From positions 49,295 to 113,294 of the IMG/VR virus record IMGVR_UViG_3300025010_000004: 64,000 nucleotides of DNA; one strand, given 5' to 3'. Under the pieces are notes generated by a model. That model had not been told where the DNA came from. It did not search any database and saw only the letters and a program-made list of their open reading frames with translations. Shown piece by piece: positions 15,734 to 22,809 of the stretch (position 1 is its first letter; each line of letters starts with the position of its first letter). Source of the DNA: a virus. A program made the translations under genes and the position numbers.

Positions 15734-16321
15734 CTATTTAATAGTGTTTAGTACTGCGTCAACGGCATCAACGAACCCTTTGTCGAAGTTGCCTTCCTTA
15801 AACGCAATGCGCATTTTGTCTCTGACTATCTTACCGGCGGCAATATCGGTTAGCTTCTCTTCCAATCCACGGCCAACCTCAATCCTCATTTTACGATCAC
15901 CGCGAGATGCAAAGATAAGCACACCATCGTCTTTGCCTGACTTGCCCAACTTCCACGTTTCGCATACCGTCATTGTGTACGACTCAATATCAGAGTCGTT
16001 CAGGGACGGTATCGTAAGAATGGCTATTTGTGGGCCTCCACTTTTTAAGGTAGAGATGAGCAGTCTGTTCAACTGGTTTTTAGCCGAGTCAGAAATCATC
16101 CCGGCATAGTCATTGACCGGAGCTTTTAGCTCAGGTATTACCGCCTTGTTGACGGGAGTTGTGTCACTGCACCCGGCTGCCATTCCTAAGGCAAAGATAA
16201 CTAACGCCAATGCTATTGGGGCTAATGCTTCCTTTAACCTGTACAAGCGATAACTGCAGGAGTACCCTGGCTGCCACACTTCTCGCAACCCACCTAGCCA
16301 GTATTGCAGGCGTTCTTTCAT
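15734..16321 (-). CDS. TPM-domain (YgcG/Psb32-type) membrane-anchored protein
   Basis: After a basic stretch and a hydrophobic segment (ALAPIALALVIFALGMAAGC), residues from about 65 match the TPM domain: PVNDYAGMISDSAKNQLNRLL, QIAILTIPSL, DDGVLIFASRGDRKMRIEVGRGLEEKLTD and a final VDAVLNTIK helix. TPM proteins occur in bacterial envelopes and are often next to lemA. The start was moved to ATG 16321, six bases after AAAGGAG, rather than the ATG two codons upstream that touches the ribosome site. It lies between LemA and the Gly-tail gene. Cellular role in phage infection unknown. Confidence 0.85.
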   Translation of the reverse strand: MKERLQYWLGGLREVWQPGYSCSYRLYRLKEALAPIALALVIFALGMAAGCSDTTPVNKAVIPELKAPVNDYAGMISDSAKNQLNRLLISTLKSGGPQIAILTIPSLNDSDIESYTMTVCETWKLGKSGKDDGVLIFASRGDRKMRIEVGRGLEEKLTDIAAGKIVRDKMRIAFKEGNFDKGFVDAVDAVLNTIK

Positions 16322-16332
16322 GCACATCTCCT

Positions 16333-16956
16333 TTACGGTTTATTGTTTGATGGAGCTGCGCCACTGAAGCTGACTTTGGGCGCAATCTTCGCTCCCTCGT
16401 CAGACTTGAACGGTGTCTTCTTTTCCAGGTTAAGCAGGAGCGAGTTTGTAATTGAATTTGGGAACGTTCGTATCATGGTGTTGAATTCAGCCACTACTTT
16501 GTTGTAGCGCACACGTTCCGTGTTTATCCGGTTCTCGGTTCCCTCCAATTGGCTTTGCAGATTCATAAAACTTTCATTGGCCTTGAGGTCGGGGTATTTT
16601 TCAGTTACCATCATAAGCCGAGACAAGGCGGAGCCGATTGTTTGTTGCTGCGCCTGGAACTTGGCCATTTGCGCTGCATCCTGAAGACCTTTAGGATCAA
16701 GTTTGATTTGACCTACCGAGGCGCGTGCTTGAGCAACCTGTGTAAAGGTTTCTTTTTCGTGGGCAGCGTAGCCCTTTACGACCTCTACGAGGCTGGGGAT
16801 GAGATCTGCACGCCGTTGATAAGCAGCCTCAACATCGGCCCACTTGGCAAACACTTGCTCTTCCTTCGCTTGGATGGAGTTGTAGCCGCACCCGCTGTTA
16901 ATCAACATGAACGCCGCCATTGCCAACATCAGCCCTACTCTTACGAAACTCTTCAT
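16333..16956 (-). CDS. lemA: LemA-family lipoprotein
   Basis: 207 residues with a lipoprotein signal (LAMAAFMLINSGC, Cys 23) and the LemA core: FAKWADVEAAYQRRADLIPSLVEVVKGYAAHEKETFTQVAQARA, then a second helix pair with LMMVTEKYPDLKANESFMNLQSQLEGTENRI and RVRYNKVVAEFNTMIRTFPNSI. LemA proteins are long helical bundles anchored at the membrane and are usually found beside TPM proteins, as here. Ribosome site AAAGGAGGAACAA. A palindrome copy sits 23 bases upstream. Finding this bacterial pair within a phage genome is unusual. Confidence 0.92.
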   Translation of the reverse strand: MKSFVRVGLMLAMAAFMLINSGCGYNSIQAKEEQVFAKWADVEAAYQRRADLIPSLVEVVKGYAAHEKETFTQVAQARASVGQIKLDPKGLQDAAQMAKFQAQQQTIGSALSRLMMVTEKYPDLKANESFMNLQSQLEGTENRINTERVRYNKVVAEFNTMIRTFPNSITNSLLLNLEKKTPFKSDEGAKIAPKVSFSGAAPSNNKP

Positions 16957-16978
16957 TTGTTCCTCCTTTGGTGTGATA

Positions 16979-16994
16979 GTAGAACAAGTTCTAC
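16979..16994. promoter_or_regulatory. 16-bp palindrome, copy 6
   Basis: GTAGAACAAGTTCTAC, directly upstream of the LemA-TPM operon. Confidence 0.75.
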
Positions 16995-17004
16995 TTGGTT
17001 AAGG

Positions 17005-17331
17005 TTAACGCATGCGATGCATCTCATCAAGGTCAACGTACAGTACGTCGCCTTCGTTACCAAAAAGTCCAAAAATGTTTATTCGTTCTTCTGTTGACAC
17101 CACCTCAAGCATGGCCCAGTCATTGCTGTAGGTCGCAGACGCTCCTTGTTCTCTGCTTCTGTTTTTCTCGTCCCTACCCCCGTAATACTGCTTGACTATT
17201 ACTACTTCGTCAAGCCCTACATGTGGGTTGTTTTGGTACTTAACGAACTGTGGCACAACAATCGCTAGTATCATACCAACAATTGCTACCACAATAAGCA
17301 ACTCTATCAACGTAAATCCACGCGATTTCAT
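17005..17331 (-). CDS. Type IV prepilin-like protein, 108 aa
   Basis: Textbook class III signal: KSRG then FTLIELLIVVAIVGMILAIV, with the cleavage Gly at 5, Phe at +1 and Glu at +5, followed by a hydrophobic helix. The mature domain is only about 85 residues, short for a major pilin and closer to a minor pilin or pseudopilin; there is no Cys pair. No pilus assembly gene is nearby, so it would need the host prepilin peptidase. AAAGGAGGTAAA precedes ATG 17331. Possible roles are pilus interference or superinfection exclusion; both are inference. Confidence 0.88.
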   Translation of the reverse strand: MKSRGFTLIELLIVVAIVGMILAIVVPQFVKYQNNPHVGLDEVVIVKQYYGGRDEKNRSREQGASATYSNDWAMLEVVSTEERINIFGLFGNEGDVLYVDLDEMHRMR

Positions 17332-17341
17332 TTTACCTCCT

Positions 17342-17497
17342 TTAACTCATTATTTTGTATCTTCCACCAAAGTTTATGTGCATAGCTGTTATGGGCGGAT
17401 TAGGCAAAGGCTTTCCACAAACCACACACTTAGGAATTTTGTAAAGGTTCAATACTTCCGCCGGAATGTACTTGCATATATGCTTAGCAAAAGTCAT
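17342..17497 (-). CDS. Small zinc-ribbon-like protein, 51 aa
   Basis: Reads MTFAKHICKYIPAEVLN and then IPKCVVCGKPLPNP. One CxxC knuckle plus the early Cys and His could bind a metal. ATG 17497 lies 4 bases after the stop of the upstream membrane gene, and its own stop merges into the ribosome site of the pilin gene, as in an operon. Function unknown. Confidence 0.7.
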   Translation of the reverse strand: MTFAKHICKYIPAEVLNLYKIPKCVVCGKPLPNPPITAMHINFGGRYKIMS

Positions 17498-17500
17498 ACG

Positions 17501-17695
17501 TCACCAGAACTTATGCAAGAAGTGAAACACTACGTAGGGAATGTAGCCTGCCCATAACACACACCCTAACCCAGTGACAGCAGCCGCTATTACTAAGAGT
17601 AGTATAACAATGTTCCTGTGAGGAAGCACACAAGAGGCTGTTATGACAAGACCAAACGCTATGAACATGTAAAGTATACAAGGATCAACAGACAT
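17501..17695 (-). CDS. Small membrane protein, 64 aa
   Basis: Two TM segments (about 7-26 and 30-52) with a short turn LPHRN. TAAGGAGAAACCAAT precedes ATG 17695. It lies between the QTH gene and the CxxC/pilin genes in one minus-strand run. A holin cannot be ruled out from topology, but the position in the left arm argues for an early-type membrane protein. Confidence 0.72.
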   Translation of the reverse strand: MSVDPCILYMFIAFGLVITASCVLPHRNIVILLLVIAAAVTGLGCVLWAGYIPYVVFHFLHKFW

Positions 17696-17707
17696 ATTGG
17701 TTTCTCC

Positions 17708-18283
17708 TTAATCTTCGAGATGTGCCCCGTAGTTCCTGCCGTCTGGAAGAGGTCTAATGGCTGCCTTGTACTTTTGGTATAGAGGGTTTCTCATTAAAAG
17801 GTTCTTACCGTACATGTCATAAATCTTATCAAATATACCACAACCTACATCATGGGTAGGCCCGGTTCCAGAAACACCACCAGTAAGCATGGCAATGAAT
17901 ATAAGCTCTTCCTCTGAAAAATATATCTGTGGCTTTGGCTCTTCCTTTGGTTTATCTGAGAAGTGTTCATTGTAGGCTTCGATTGCTGCTTTTACGCGGG
18001 GCCAATACCCAAGGGGTATACTAACCTCCATATTATCCCCCCCTTTGTTAGCCCCTCTGGTGTAAAGAGCTATATCAGCTTTACCGTCCATGAACCTTGG
18101 AAGCCCGTCTTTCGTATAGAACTGTGGGTGAGCAGAAGATACAATAGCGCACCCTCCAGAGAAGAATACCCCTACTCCTTGTGTAATAGTATCTCCAAGA
18201 TCAACTCCTCGATGAGTCTGTTCCACTATTACGATTTTCATAGTATTTCCTGCCAATTTGCCTACTACTCTTATGTGTTTCAT
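17708..18283 (-). CDS. QTH-family protein 10 with C-terminal extension (191 aa)
   Basis: MKHIRVVGKL, IVIVEQTHRGVDLGD, YTRGA and WPRVKAAIEAYNEHF define the domain (1-117). It then has 75 extra residues, including EEELIFIAMLTGGVSGTGPTHDVGCGIFDKI, that no other member has. Start ATG 18283 (MKHIR) is chosen over the longer open frame because GAGGAGG lies upstream and it matches the family N-terminus. Function unknown. Confidence 0.82.
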   Translation of the reverse strand: MKHIRVVGKLAGNTMKIVIVEQTHRGVDLGDTITQGVGVFFSGGCAIVSSAHPQFYTKDGLPRFMDGKADIALYTRGANKGGDNMEVSIPLGYWPRVKAAIEAYNEHFSDKPKEEPKPQIYFSEEELIFIAMLTGGVSGTGPTHDVGCGIFDKIYDMYGKNLLMRNPLYQKYKAAIRPLPDGRNYGAHLED

Positions 18284-18300
18284 ACCGGTAAATTCCTCCT

Positions 18301-18723
18301 CTATTGTGCTTCGTTTTTGTCGTAGATAGCGGCATACAAGGGTATATTGGCCGTGCAGCACTGTGAGTTGTAGGCTGCCAAATCGTAGCCTACAACTGCG
18401 AACGCCTTGTACATCATTATCCATAGCTTGAGTTCGGCTATCCTTTTGCGGACTGCCTTGCCGAACACGTAGAAGCGGATGGTGCGTATGATTGGGAGGC
18501 GCAGAATAGCATATTCTGCTACTGTTGGTAGTCCTTCGTATCTATTACATCTATGCCCTTTTATACTTATCCACGGGCAGGAGTCGCACTTAAGATTACT
18601 TACTTTGCACAAAGAACAACCCGTATAGGTCGTCTTGTGCGTGTATTTACGATACTCCACTATAAGCTGTTCCATAGCCTTGATATTCTCTTTGACGTTT
18701 ACCGGGGCCTTAAGCAGTCGCAT
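18301..18723 (-). CDS. Cys-rich protein, 140 aa
   Basis: GCSLCKVSNLKCDSCPWISIKGHRC (36-60) holds five Cys and one His, fitting a zinc or iron-sulfur site; another CC pair lies near the C-terminus. Helical, basic middle (RIAELKLWIMMYKAF). AAAGGAGAAATC precedes ATG 18723, within the end of cca, which it overlaps by 14 bases. Similar in style to the Cys-rich 197-aa protein at 3424. Function unknown. Confidence 0.72.
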   Translation of the reverse strand: MRLLKAPVNVKENIKAMEQLIVEYRKYTHKTTYTGCSLCKVSNLKCDSCPWISIKGHRCNRYEGLPTVAEYAILRLPIIRTIRFYVFGKAVRKRIAELKLWIMMYKAFAVVGYDLAAYNSQCCTANIPLYAAIYDKNEAQ

Positions 18724-20086
18724 TTTTGATTTCTCCTTTTTCTATGAGGGTTTTAGTGTATAACAGCCCGTCTTCCCTTGTCAAGAACTTTTCTTCCATT
18801 TGGTCTTCATACAGCCGTTGGAGGATAGCGCCGAAATGTTTTCCAGGCTCCATGCCCATATCAATAAGGTCTCGGCCAAGAATAATCGGGGTGACTTGTG
18901 ATTTTATTTCCTCGAACACGCGCATGACCTCAGAAATCCTAGCTGAGTTTTCAGGCTCATATTCAGCGGCTACAACACCACCACGTCCAAGCCTATCCGC
19001 CTTGTGCAATTTTACTAGCTTATACATGTCAACCGAGGCGGCCAACTTGCGCACAGCCTTACGGCTCACCCCTGCTTTCTTAAAATCGTAAGGCCTCATG
19101 TGATGCTTAATGAGATTTATAGCGGATTCAGTAAGTCCTATCTCATTTGTTAGCCGAGCGATAGCCTTTTCAGCCAAAGAAGTCTCTTCCGCGTGACCTT
19201 TGAAATGAATCTTACCGCTGTCTTCTGTGTTGACCTCATTAGGAACAAGCCCCTTCCCTAAATCATGAAATAAGAGGGCCAGCATAATATCCAATTCCCT
19301 GTCAATAACAGGAATGGCATCTATTGCCATAAGGGTGTGATTATACACGGAACCTTCTGGATGATACGTGCTTCCTTGTTCAATTTTCTTGGTAGCGACC
19401 AGCTCAGGAAACAGTACATCGAGAATGTCCATAGCCTCAAGCGTCTTGAAGAAAACGGATGGAAGAGGAGCGTTCATTAGAACTCGCACCACTTCATTAA
19501 ACACTCGTTCCTGAGGCAGAGCTTTAACTTTAATTGGGCCGTGTACTTTGCATAGCGCCATTGTTTGAGCTTCTATGTTCATGAACGGGTAAATAGCCTT
19601 GAACCTCGCTACTCTCAATATACGCAAAGGGTCTTCCATGAATGTGCCAACATTCACGTGCTTTATGCGCAAGATACGAAGGTCAGGTATCCCATTAAAC
19701 GGGTCTTCGAACTTACCCGTCAACGGATCGAGGTAAATAGCGTTCATCGTCAAGTCCCTACGAACCGCTGCCAAGCTCAACGGCAGCTCTTCGCGTATCC
19801 TAGCGGTTAGATCACGGTGTCCTTCGCCAGTTTGCTCATCAAGCCTCGGCAGGCTAACGTCAATATCTTTGACTTTGTAAACTCCGTATTGCTTGCCTAC
19901 GTAGTTGACCTCACCGAAAGTTTCGAGAACTGCTTCGAGCTTCTCGGCTGAGAGGTTGAAAACTTCAATGTCTATGTCGGTGGAAGGTATGCCTAGGAGT
20001 AAATTTCTTACGTGGCCTCCTGTATAAAAAACTGAACCTCCCGCCTTGTGAATTGCCAACGATAGTTCAAGCGCAAACTTTTGCAT
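18710..20086 (-). CDS. cca: CCA-adding tRNA nucleotidyltransferase with HD domain
   Basis: Adds or repairs the 3' CCA of tRNAs using CTP and ATP. 458 residues: class II nucleotidyltransferase head with GGSVFYTGGHVRNLLLG (16-32) and the catalytic DIDIEV (Asp 37, Asp 39), RRDLTMNAIYLDP, then EDPLRILRVARF, and an HD domain (NHTLMAIDA, LLFHDLGKG) with possible phosphohydrolase activity. Start ATG 20086 follows AAGGAGAAAGAAG. Four phage tRNAs encode CCA; the Met and Arg-like ones appear not to, so the enzyme would matter for them and for repair after tRNA cutting. A palindrome copy lies 16 bases upstream. Confidence 0.93.
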   Translation of the reverse strand: MQKFALELSLAIHKAGGSVFYTGGHVRNLLLGIPSTDIDIEVFNLSAEKLEAVLETFGEVNYVGKQYGVYKVKDIDVSLPRLDEQTGEGHRDLTARIREELPLSLAAVRRDLTMNAIYLDPLTGKFEDPFNGIPDLRILRIKHVNVGTFMEDPLRILRVARFKAIYPFMNIEAQTMALCKVHGPIKVKALPQERVFNEVVRVLMNAPLPSVFFKTLEAMDILDVLFPELVATKKIEQGSTYHPEGSVYNHTLMAIDAIPVIDRELDIMLALLFHDLGKGLVPNEVNTEDSGKIHFKGHAEETSLAEKAIARLTNEIGLTESAINLIKHHMRPYDFKKAGVSRKAVRKLAASVDMYKLVKLHKADRLGRGGVVAAEYEPENSARISEVMRVFEEIKSQVTPIILGRDLIDMGMEPGKHFGAILQRLYEDQMEEKFLTREDGLLYTKTLIEKGEIKNATA

Positions 20087-20102
20087 CTTCTTTCTCCTTA
20101 TG

Positions 20103-20118
20103 GTAGAATATGTTCTAC
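20103..20118. promoter_or_regulatory. 16-bp palindrome, copy 7
   Basis: GTAGAATATGTTCTAC, one base off perfect symmetry, upstream of cca. Its TAGAAT could also serve as a plus-strand -10 with TTGCAT at 20081 (17-base spacer). Confidence 0.7.
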
Positions 20119-20133
20119 TTGTGCTTCTGTCCT

Positions 20134-20276
20134 TAGTATCACATGCAAGATTACGTGTGCAATGTTATAAGTAAACTAAAGACCCTGCCTCTAATTTGCC
20201 AGTAAACTGGCGTTTCGAGTTCTCGACTAAGTTTAATTTATCCTTAGAACACCTTTATCTCTTGCATGTGAGACTA
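20134..20276. ncRNA. Candidate structured RNA closed by a long-range stem
   Basis: TCACATGCAAGA (20139-20150) pairs perfectly with TCTTGCATGTGA (20260-20271), and TTAGT/ACTAA extends the stem past an internal bulge. Inside are two hairpins, GCCAG-TAAA-CTGGC and TCGAG-TT-CTCGA. A terminator follows on the right. There is no reading frame with a ribosome site. The transcribed strand is uncertain: plus has a possible promoter (20081-20109), while minus would make it the cca leader. Confidence 0.5.
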
Positions 20277-20303
20277 AAAACAGAAGCTAGTTCTGTTTTT
20301 AGT
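20273..20303. terminator. Terminator of the 86-aa lipoprotein gene or of the RNA
   Basis: ACTAAAAACAGAA and TTCTGTTTTTAGT form a 13-bp stem with a 5-base loop. T-rich arms in both directions make it probably bidirectional. Confidence 0.75.
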
Positions 20304-20334
20304 TTTACGGATCAAATCAAGCCGCTATCTGGTA

Positions 20335-20595
20335 TCAGTCGAATCGCACCGTTGCGCCTTTGAAAAGAATACCTGAGCAAACAGTACCGTTAACGCTTGA
20401 TCCGTTGGGTGATTTTGCGGAAAATCCCGTATGATAAAAATCATCATCTGAGCAGGCAAAGAAGTTGTAGCCAGTAATTTGAATTTCTTTGTAGCCTTGC
20501 GCAGTCAGAACAGATGTTGCCTTCGATGCATCAGTGCAACCAGATAACAAACAGATGCAGCCCACCAACGTCATTGCCTTCATAGACTTTTTCAT
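20335..20595 (-). CDS. Small lipoprotein, 86 aa
   Basis: Signal peptide with lipobox LLSGC (Cys near 20), then a compact domain ITGYNFFACSDDDFYHTGFSAKSPNGSSVNGTVCSGILFKGATVRFD with two Cys that may form a disulfide. Proteins with this ACxxDD-TGF-xPNG-VxGxVCSG-KGATVRF pattern recur in Gram-negative phages and prophages in my memory; their function is not known to me. ATG 20595 follows AAGGAGAAAACAC. Both flanking gaps carry long-range inverted repeats. Confidence 0.82.
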   Translation of the reverse strand: MKKSMKAMTLVGCICLLSGCTDASKATSVLTAQGYKEIQITGYNFFACSDDDFYHTGFSAKSPNGSSVNGTVCSGILFKGATVRFD

Positions 20596-20618
20596 GTGTT
20601 TTCTCCTTTTATTGTTTA

Positions 20619-20887
20619 TTGCCTAGCTACCCAGCCTAGAGGAATCAGATGGCCAATCTACTAATGCCAAAGACCTTTACCTAGGATTTGAAAGACCTTT
20701 AAACTTTTCCACCTGAACTCTAAGGGTAAGACGCCTGAATATTGAGAGTTGAAGCCTGATCTTTAAGCTTTGAGCTTTGAAGACGGACGACTTTATAGGT
20801 CGTGTTAGCTTTTATATTCTCGCAATAAGAACGCTCTAACCCTTGCGTTAGGGGAGTAGAGTTTACTGATTTCGGGCAACTAGGCAG
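20619..20887. other. Structured 298-base gap upstream of the lipoprotein
   Basis: No reading frame is convincing between 20596 and 20893. TGCCTAG (20620) pairs with CTAGGCA (20880), and CCC with GGG inside it. Local hairpins are ACGAC/GTCGT (20787/20799) and CTAAC/GTTAG (20836/20847). It could be a leader RNA of the 86-aa lipoprotein gene. Pairing is weaker than in the neighbouring 20134 element. Confidence 0.35.
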
Positions 20888-20893
20888 TGTTGA

Positions 20894-21517
20894 TTATTCC
20901 GGTACTTCTACCTCAGTGATAGCGTTGCTTGTTGAAAGCGCCAGGTCAACTTCTCCCTCGAACTCGAAAATGTACTTCTGTAGCTTTTCGATCTCTTCAC
21001 GAATAGTGATCTGGTCGATTATGGAGTAGAGGTTGTTTTCCTTGAAGTTCTCTTCAAACTTCTTGTCGGCTTCGTGGTCAACCTTTCCTTCTTTACCACG
21101 CGCCACTTTGAGCATTTCGTCAAGCCGCGCGTTGGCGTCTTTGTTACCTGTTTCGATTGCCTTCGATATCTTGCCGAACTGGTTACGCAACTCATTGAGC
21201 AACTGCTTCTGGTACTCAATACTGGACTTTCGCTCAATAGCGTCGGCGACGGTGTAAGTAGTGCCAGCAATATCAACTGTCGTTGTAGCGTTGCTGACGA
21301 CTATGATGGCCTTGATCTTGTTGCGCCTATCAACAAGAGCGGTAACTGAATCGTAGCAGCCTTTGATCGTTTCCTTTACCTTTGCCTCATCAGTGAACCC
21401 TGCCGGTAGCGTCTTACCAACTTTCAGCGAGACGAATATACCGCCTGCAATTCCATGCTCGATGCGCTTGCCGAGCGTCTTCAACTCTACCAACAGTGCT
21501 GCGATTGACTTCTTCAT
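20894..21517 (-). CDS. Helical phage protein, 207 aa
   Basis: N-terminal KKSIAALLVELKTLGKRIEHGI, a middle VVSNATTTVDIAGTTYTVADAIERKSSIEYQKQLLNELRNQF, and an acidic C-terminus. The middle resembles a motif I remember from DIP1984-like and other phage proteins (SNATT-V-GG--TVAEAIERK), with long helices on either side. No enzyme motif. GAGGTAACAATC precedes ATG 21517. A palindrome copy lies 27 bases upstream. Function unknown; cytoplasmic. Confidence 0.78.
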   Translation of the reverse strand: MKKSIAALLVELKTLGKRIEHGIAGGIFVSLKVGKTLPAGFTDEAKVKETIKGCYDSVTALVDRRNKIKAIIVVSNATTTVDIAGTTYTVADAIERKSSIEYQKQLLNELRNQFGKISKAIETGNKDANARLDEMLKVARGKEGKVDHEADKKFEENFKENNLYSIIDQITIREEIEKLQKYIFEFEGEVDLALSTSNAITEVEVPE

Positions 21518-21543
21518 TGATTGTTACCTCCTGAGGTTTGATT

Positions 21544-21559
21544 GTAGAACAAGTTCTAC
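21544..21559. promoter_or_regulatory. 16-bp palindrome, copy 8
   Basis: GTAGAACAAGTTCTAC; provides the TAG stop of the 111-aa lipoprotein gene. Confidence 0.75.
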
Positions 21560-21891
21560 CTGTTAACTATAGTGTTGTAAAGTTCATCCGGCGTCAGTTC
21601 TCTGTACCTTCCAGTAGGGTTAGCGCTATGTATATTCTCATATTCAAACATACGAGGCTGCGCACATATTTCAACAGCTGATACTTTAGCAGCCTCAATT
21701 GTGTCCTCCAAATCCTGATCGTCGCCGGACAGTGTGGTAATGTACTTACCGATCATGTCCTTTTGCATCTTAACAGCGCAGTCACGTTCGTACTGCGTAA
21801 CTAGGTGGCTCTCCATGCGCCAGATAGGAGTATCATTTGAGCACCCTTGCACCATAACTGATACTGCTAAGATTAAAATAAATAGTTTCAT
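21556..21891 (-). CDS. Lipoprotein, 111 aa
   Basis: Signal peptide MKLFILILAVSVMVQGC with the lipidated Cys at 17. The mature part is mixed and soluble, with VTQYERDCAVKMQKDM and AVEICAQPRMFEYENIHSANPTGRYRELTPDELYNTIV, and two more Cys that could pair. It overlaps the upstream gene by 4 bases (ATGA) and has AGGGGAGGAT as ribosome site. An Rz1 role is unlikely since there is no Rz partner and Pro is low. Function unknown. Confidence 0.8.
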   Translation of the reverse strand: MKLFILILAVSVMVQGCSNDTPIWRMESHLVTQYERDCAVKMQKDMIGKYITTLSGDDQDLEDTIEAAKVSAVEICAQPRMFEYENIHSANPTGRYRELTPDELYNTIVNR

Positions 21892-22232
21892 ATCCTCCCC
21901 TTCGCTATCGCCTTAGATAATTCAAGGGTTGACAAATTCCTACTAGCAACCCTACGCCGCATGGAATTGGCTACAATTTGGGCACGGAAATTGGACGGCT
22001 CGGTATGGTCGTAGTTATTATTCACGTAAATCTCGCAGCCTCTTACTGTTACAGTTACATACTGCCCAGCCAGTGCATGAGACACATGACTCGGTTTATG
22101 AACAGGAGGATTGCAAATATCACAGATTGATTTCTTTGAAGGTGTTCCACATCTTTGGCACGTCATGGCCCCGCTCAAATTCTTGATGATAACATCATCT
22201 CTCACTGAATAGTCAAGCGCAATTGTTTCCAT
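21888..22232 (-). CDS. Zinc-ribbon protein, 114 aa
   Basis: TCQRCGTPSKKSICDICNPP (24-43) is a CxxC-x10-CxxC zinc ribbon. A beta-rich part (GQYVTVTVRGCEIYVNNN) and a basic helical C-terminus (SMRRRVASRNLSTLELSKAIAKGRI) follow. GGAGGGCATCGTA lies ahead of ATG 22232. Nucleic-acid or protein binding is the usual role of such ribbons; nothing more specific can be said. Confidence 0.78.
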   Translation of the reverse strand: METIALDYSVRDDVIIKNLSGAMTCQRCGTPSKKSICDICNPPVHKPSHVSHALAGQYVTVTVRGCEIYVNNNYDHTEPSNFRAQIVANSMRRRVASRNLSTLELSKAIAKGRI

Positions 22233-22261
22233 TACGATGCCCTCCTAAGGCGTCTGTTGAG

Positions 22262-22277
22262 GTAGAACAAGTTCTAC
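22262..22277. promoter_or_regulatory. 16-bp palindrome, copy 9
   Basis: GTAGAACAAGTTCTAC, 29 bases upstream of the zinc-ribbon gene. Confidence 0.75.
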
Positions 22278-22483
22278 CATGTGCTGTAAAGCCCTCATAA
22301 TTAGTGGTAACATTTTTAAAGCTGAGTGAGGATACACTTCGACGCTAAATTAGCGCTGGGTATACGTCTGCGCTAAATTGGACGTAACTATGCCCAATTA
22401 TTTAGATAGTACAGTACAAACGTTGCGGTTGATTGGTTTAGCAGGAGGTTAAATATTTATCTACATGATGGGAGTTATACGGT

Positions 22484-22771
22484 GTGAAGAATTCTACGGT
22501 GGGGGATACTATGATGGAGAATCGCCGGAAGAATGAAGAAGATTTTAGACGCTTCATTAGGGAGAGTTTGGTGGCACGGGCTATGAATTTCTTATTGCAA
22601 AGCTGGATGAATTGGTTTTTGAGGACTTTTGTGGACTGGTACATGGGTGAGGCCTCCTTGGCTTTCGCCGGTCAGTGCCTGGTTGTACAATTACAACCAA
22701 GGCTATACTACACCGCTTTTGTTATCTCAGAGCGGCAACTGAGGTTCCCGCAACGGATTGTGGCAACATAA
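22484..22771 (+). CDS. Possible plus-strand ORF, 95 aa
   Basis: The gap 22278-22809 has no clear minus gene. A plus frame from GTG 22484 (or ATG 22511, MMENRRKNEEDFRRFIRES) reads as an amphipathic helix, LVARAMNFLLQSWMNWFLRTFVDWYMGEAS, then less natural sequence. AGCAGGAGGTT at 22440 would serve an ATG at 22462, which opens only 23 codons. On the other strand a 68-codon frame (22438-22644) has a good AAGGAGG but looks like the antisense of acidic codons. A hairpin GGTTGT/ACAACC lies at 22683-22700. Either strand is possible. Confidence 0.3.
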   Translation: MKNSTVGDTMMENRRKNEEDFRRFIRESLVARAMNFLLQSWMNWFLRTFVDWYMGEASLAFAGQCLVVQLQPRLYYTAFVISERQLRFPQRIVAT

Positions 22772-22809
22772 GTTACCCACGCTCCCTGCGGTCAATCGTT
22801 ATACTTTAA

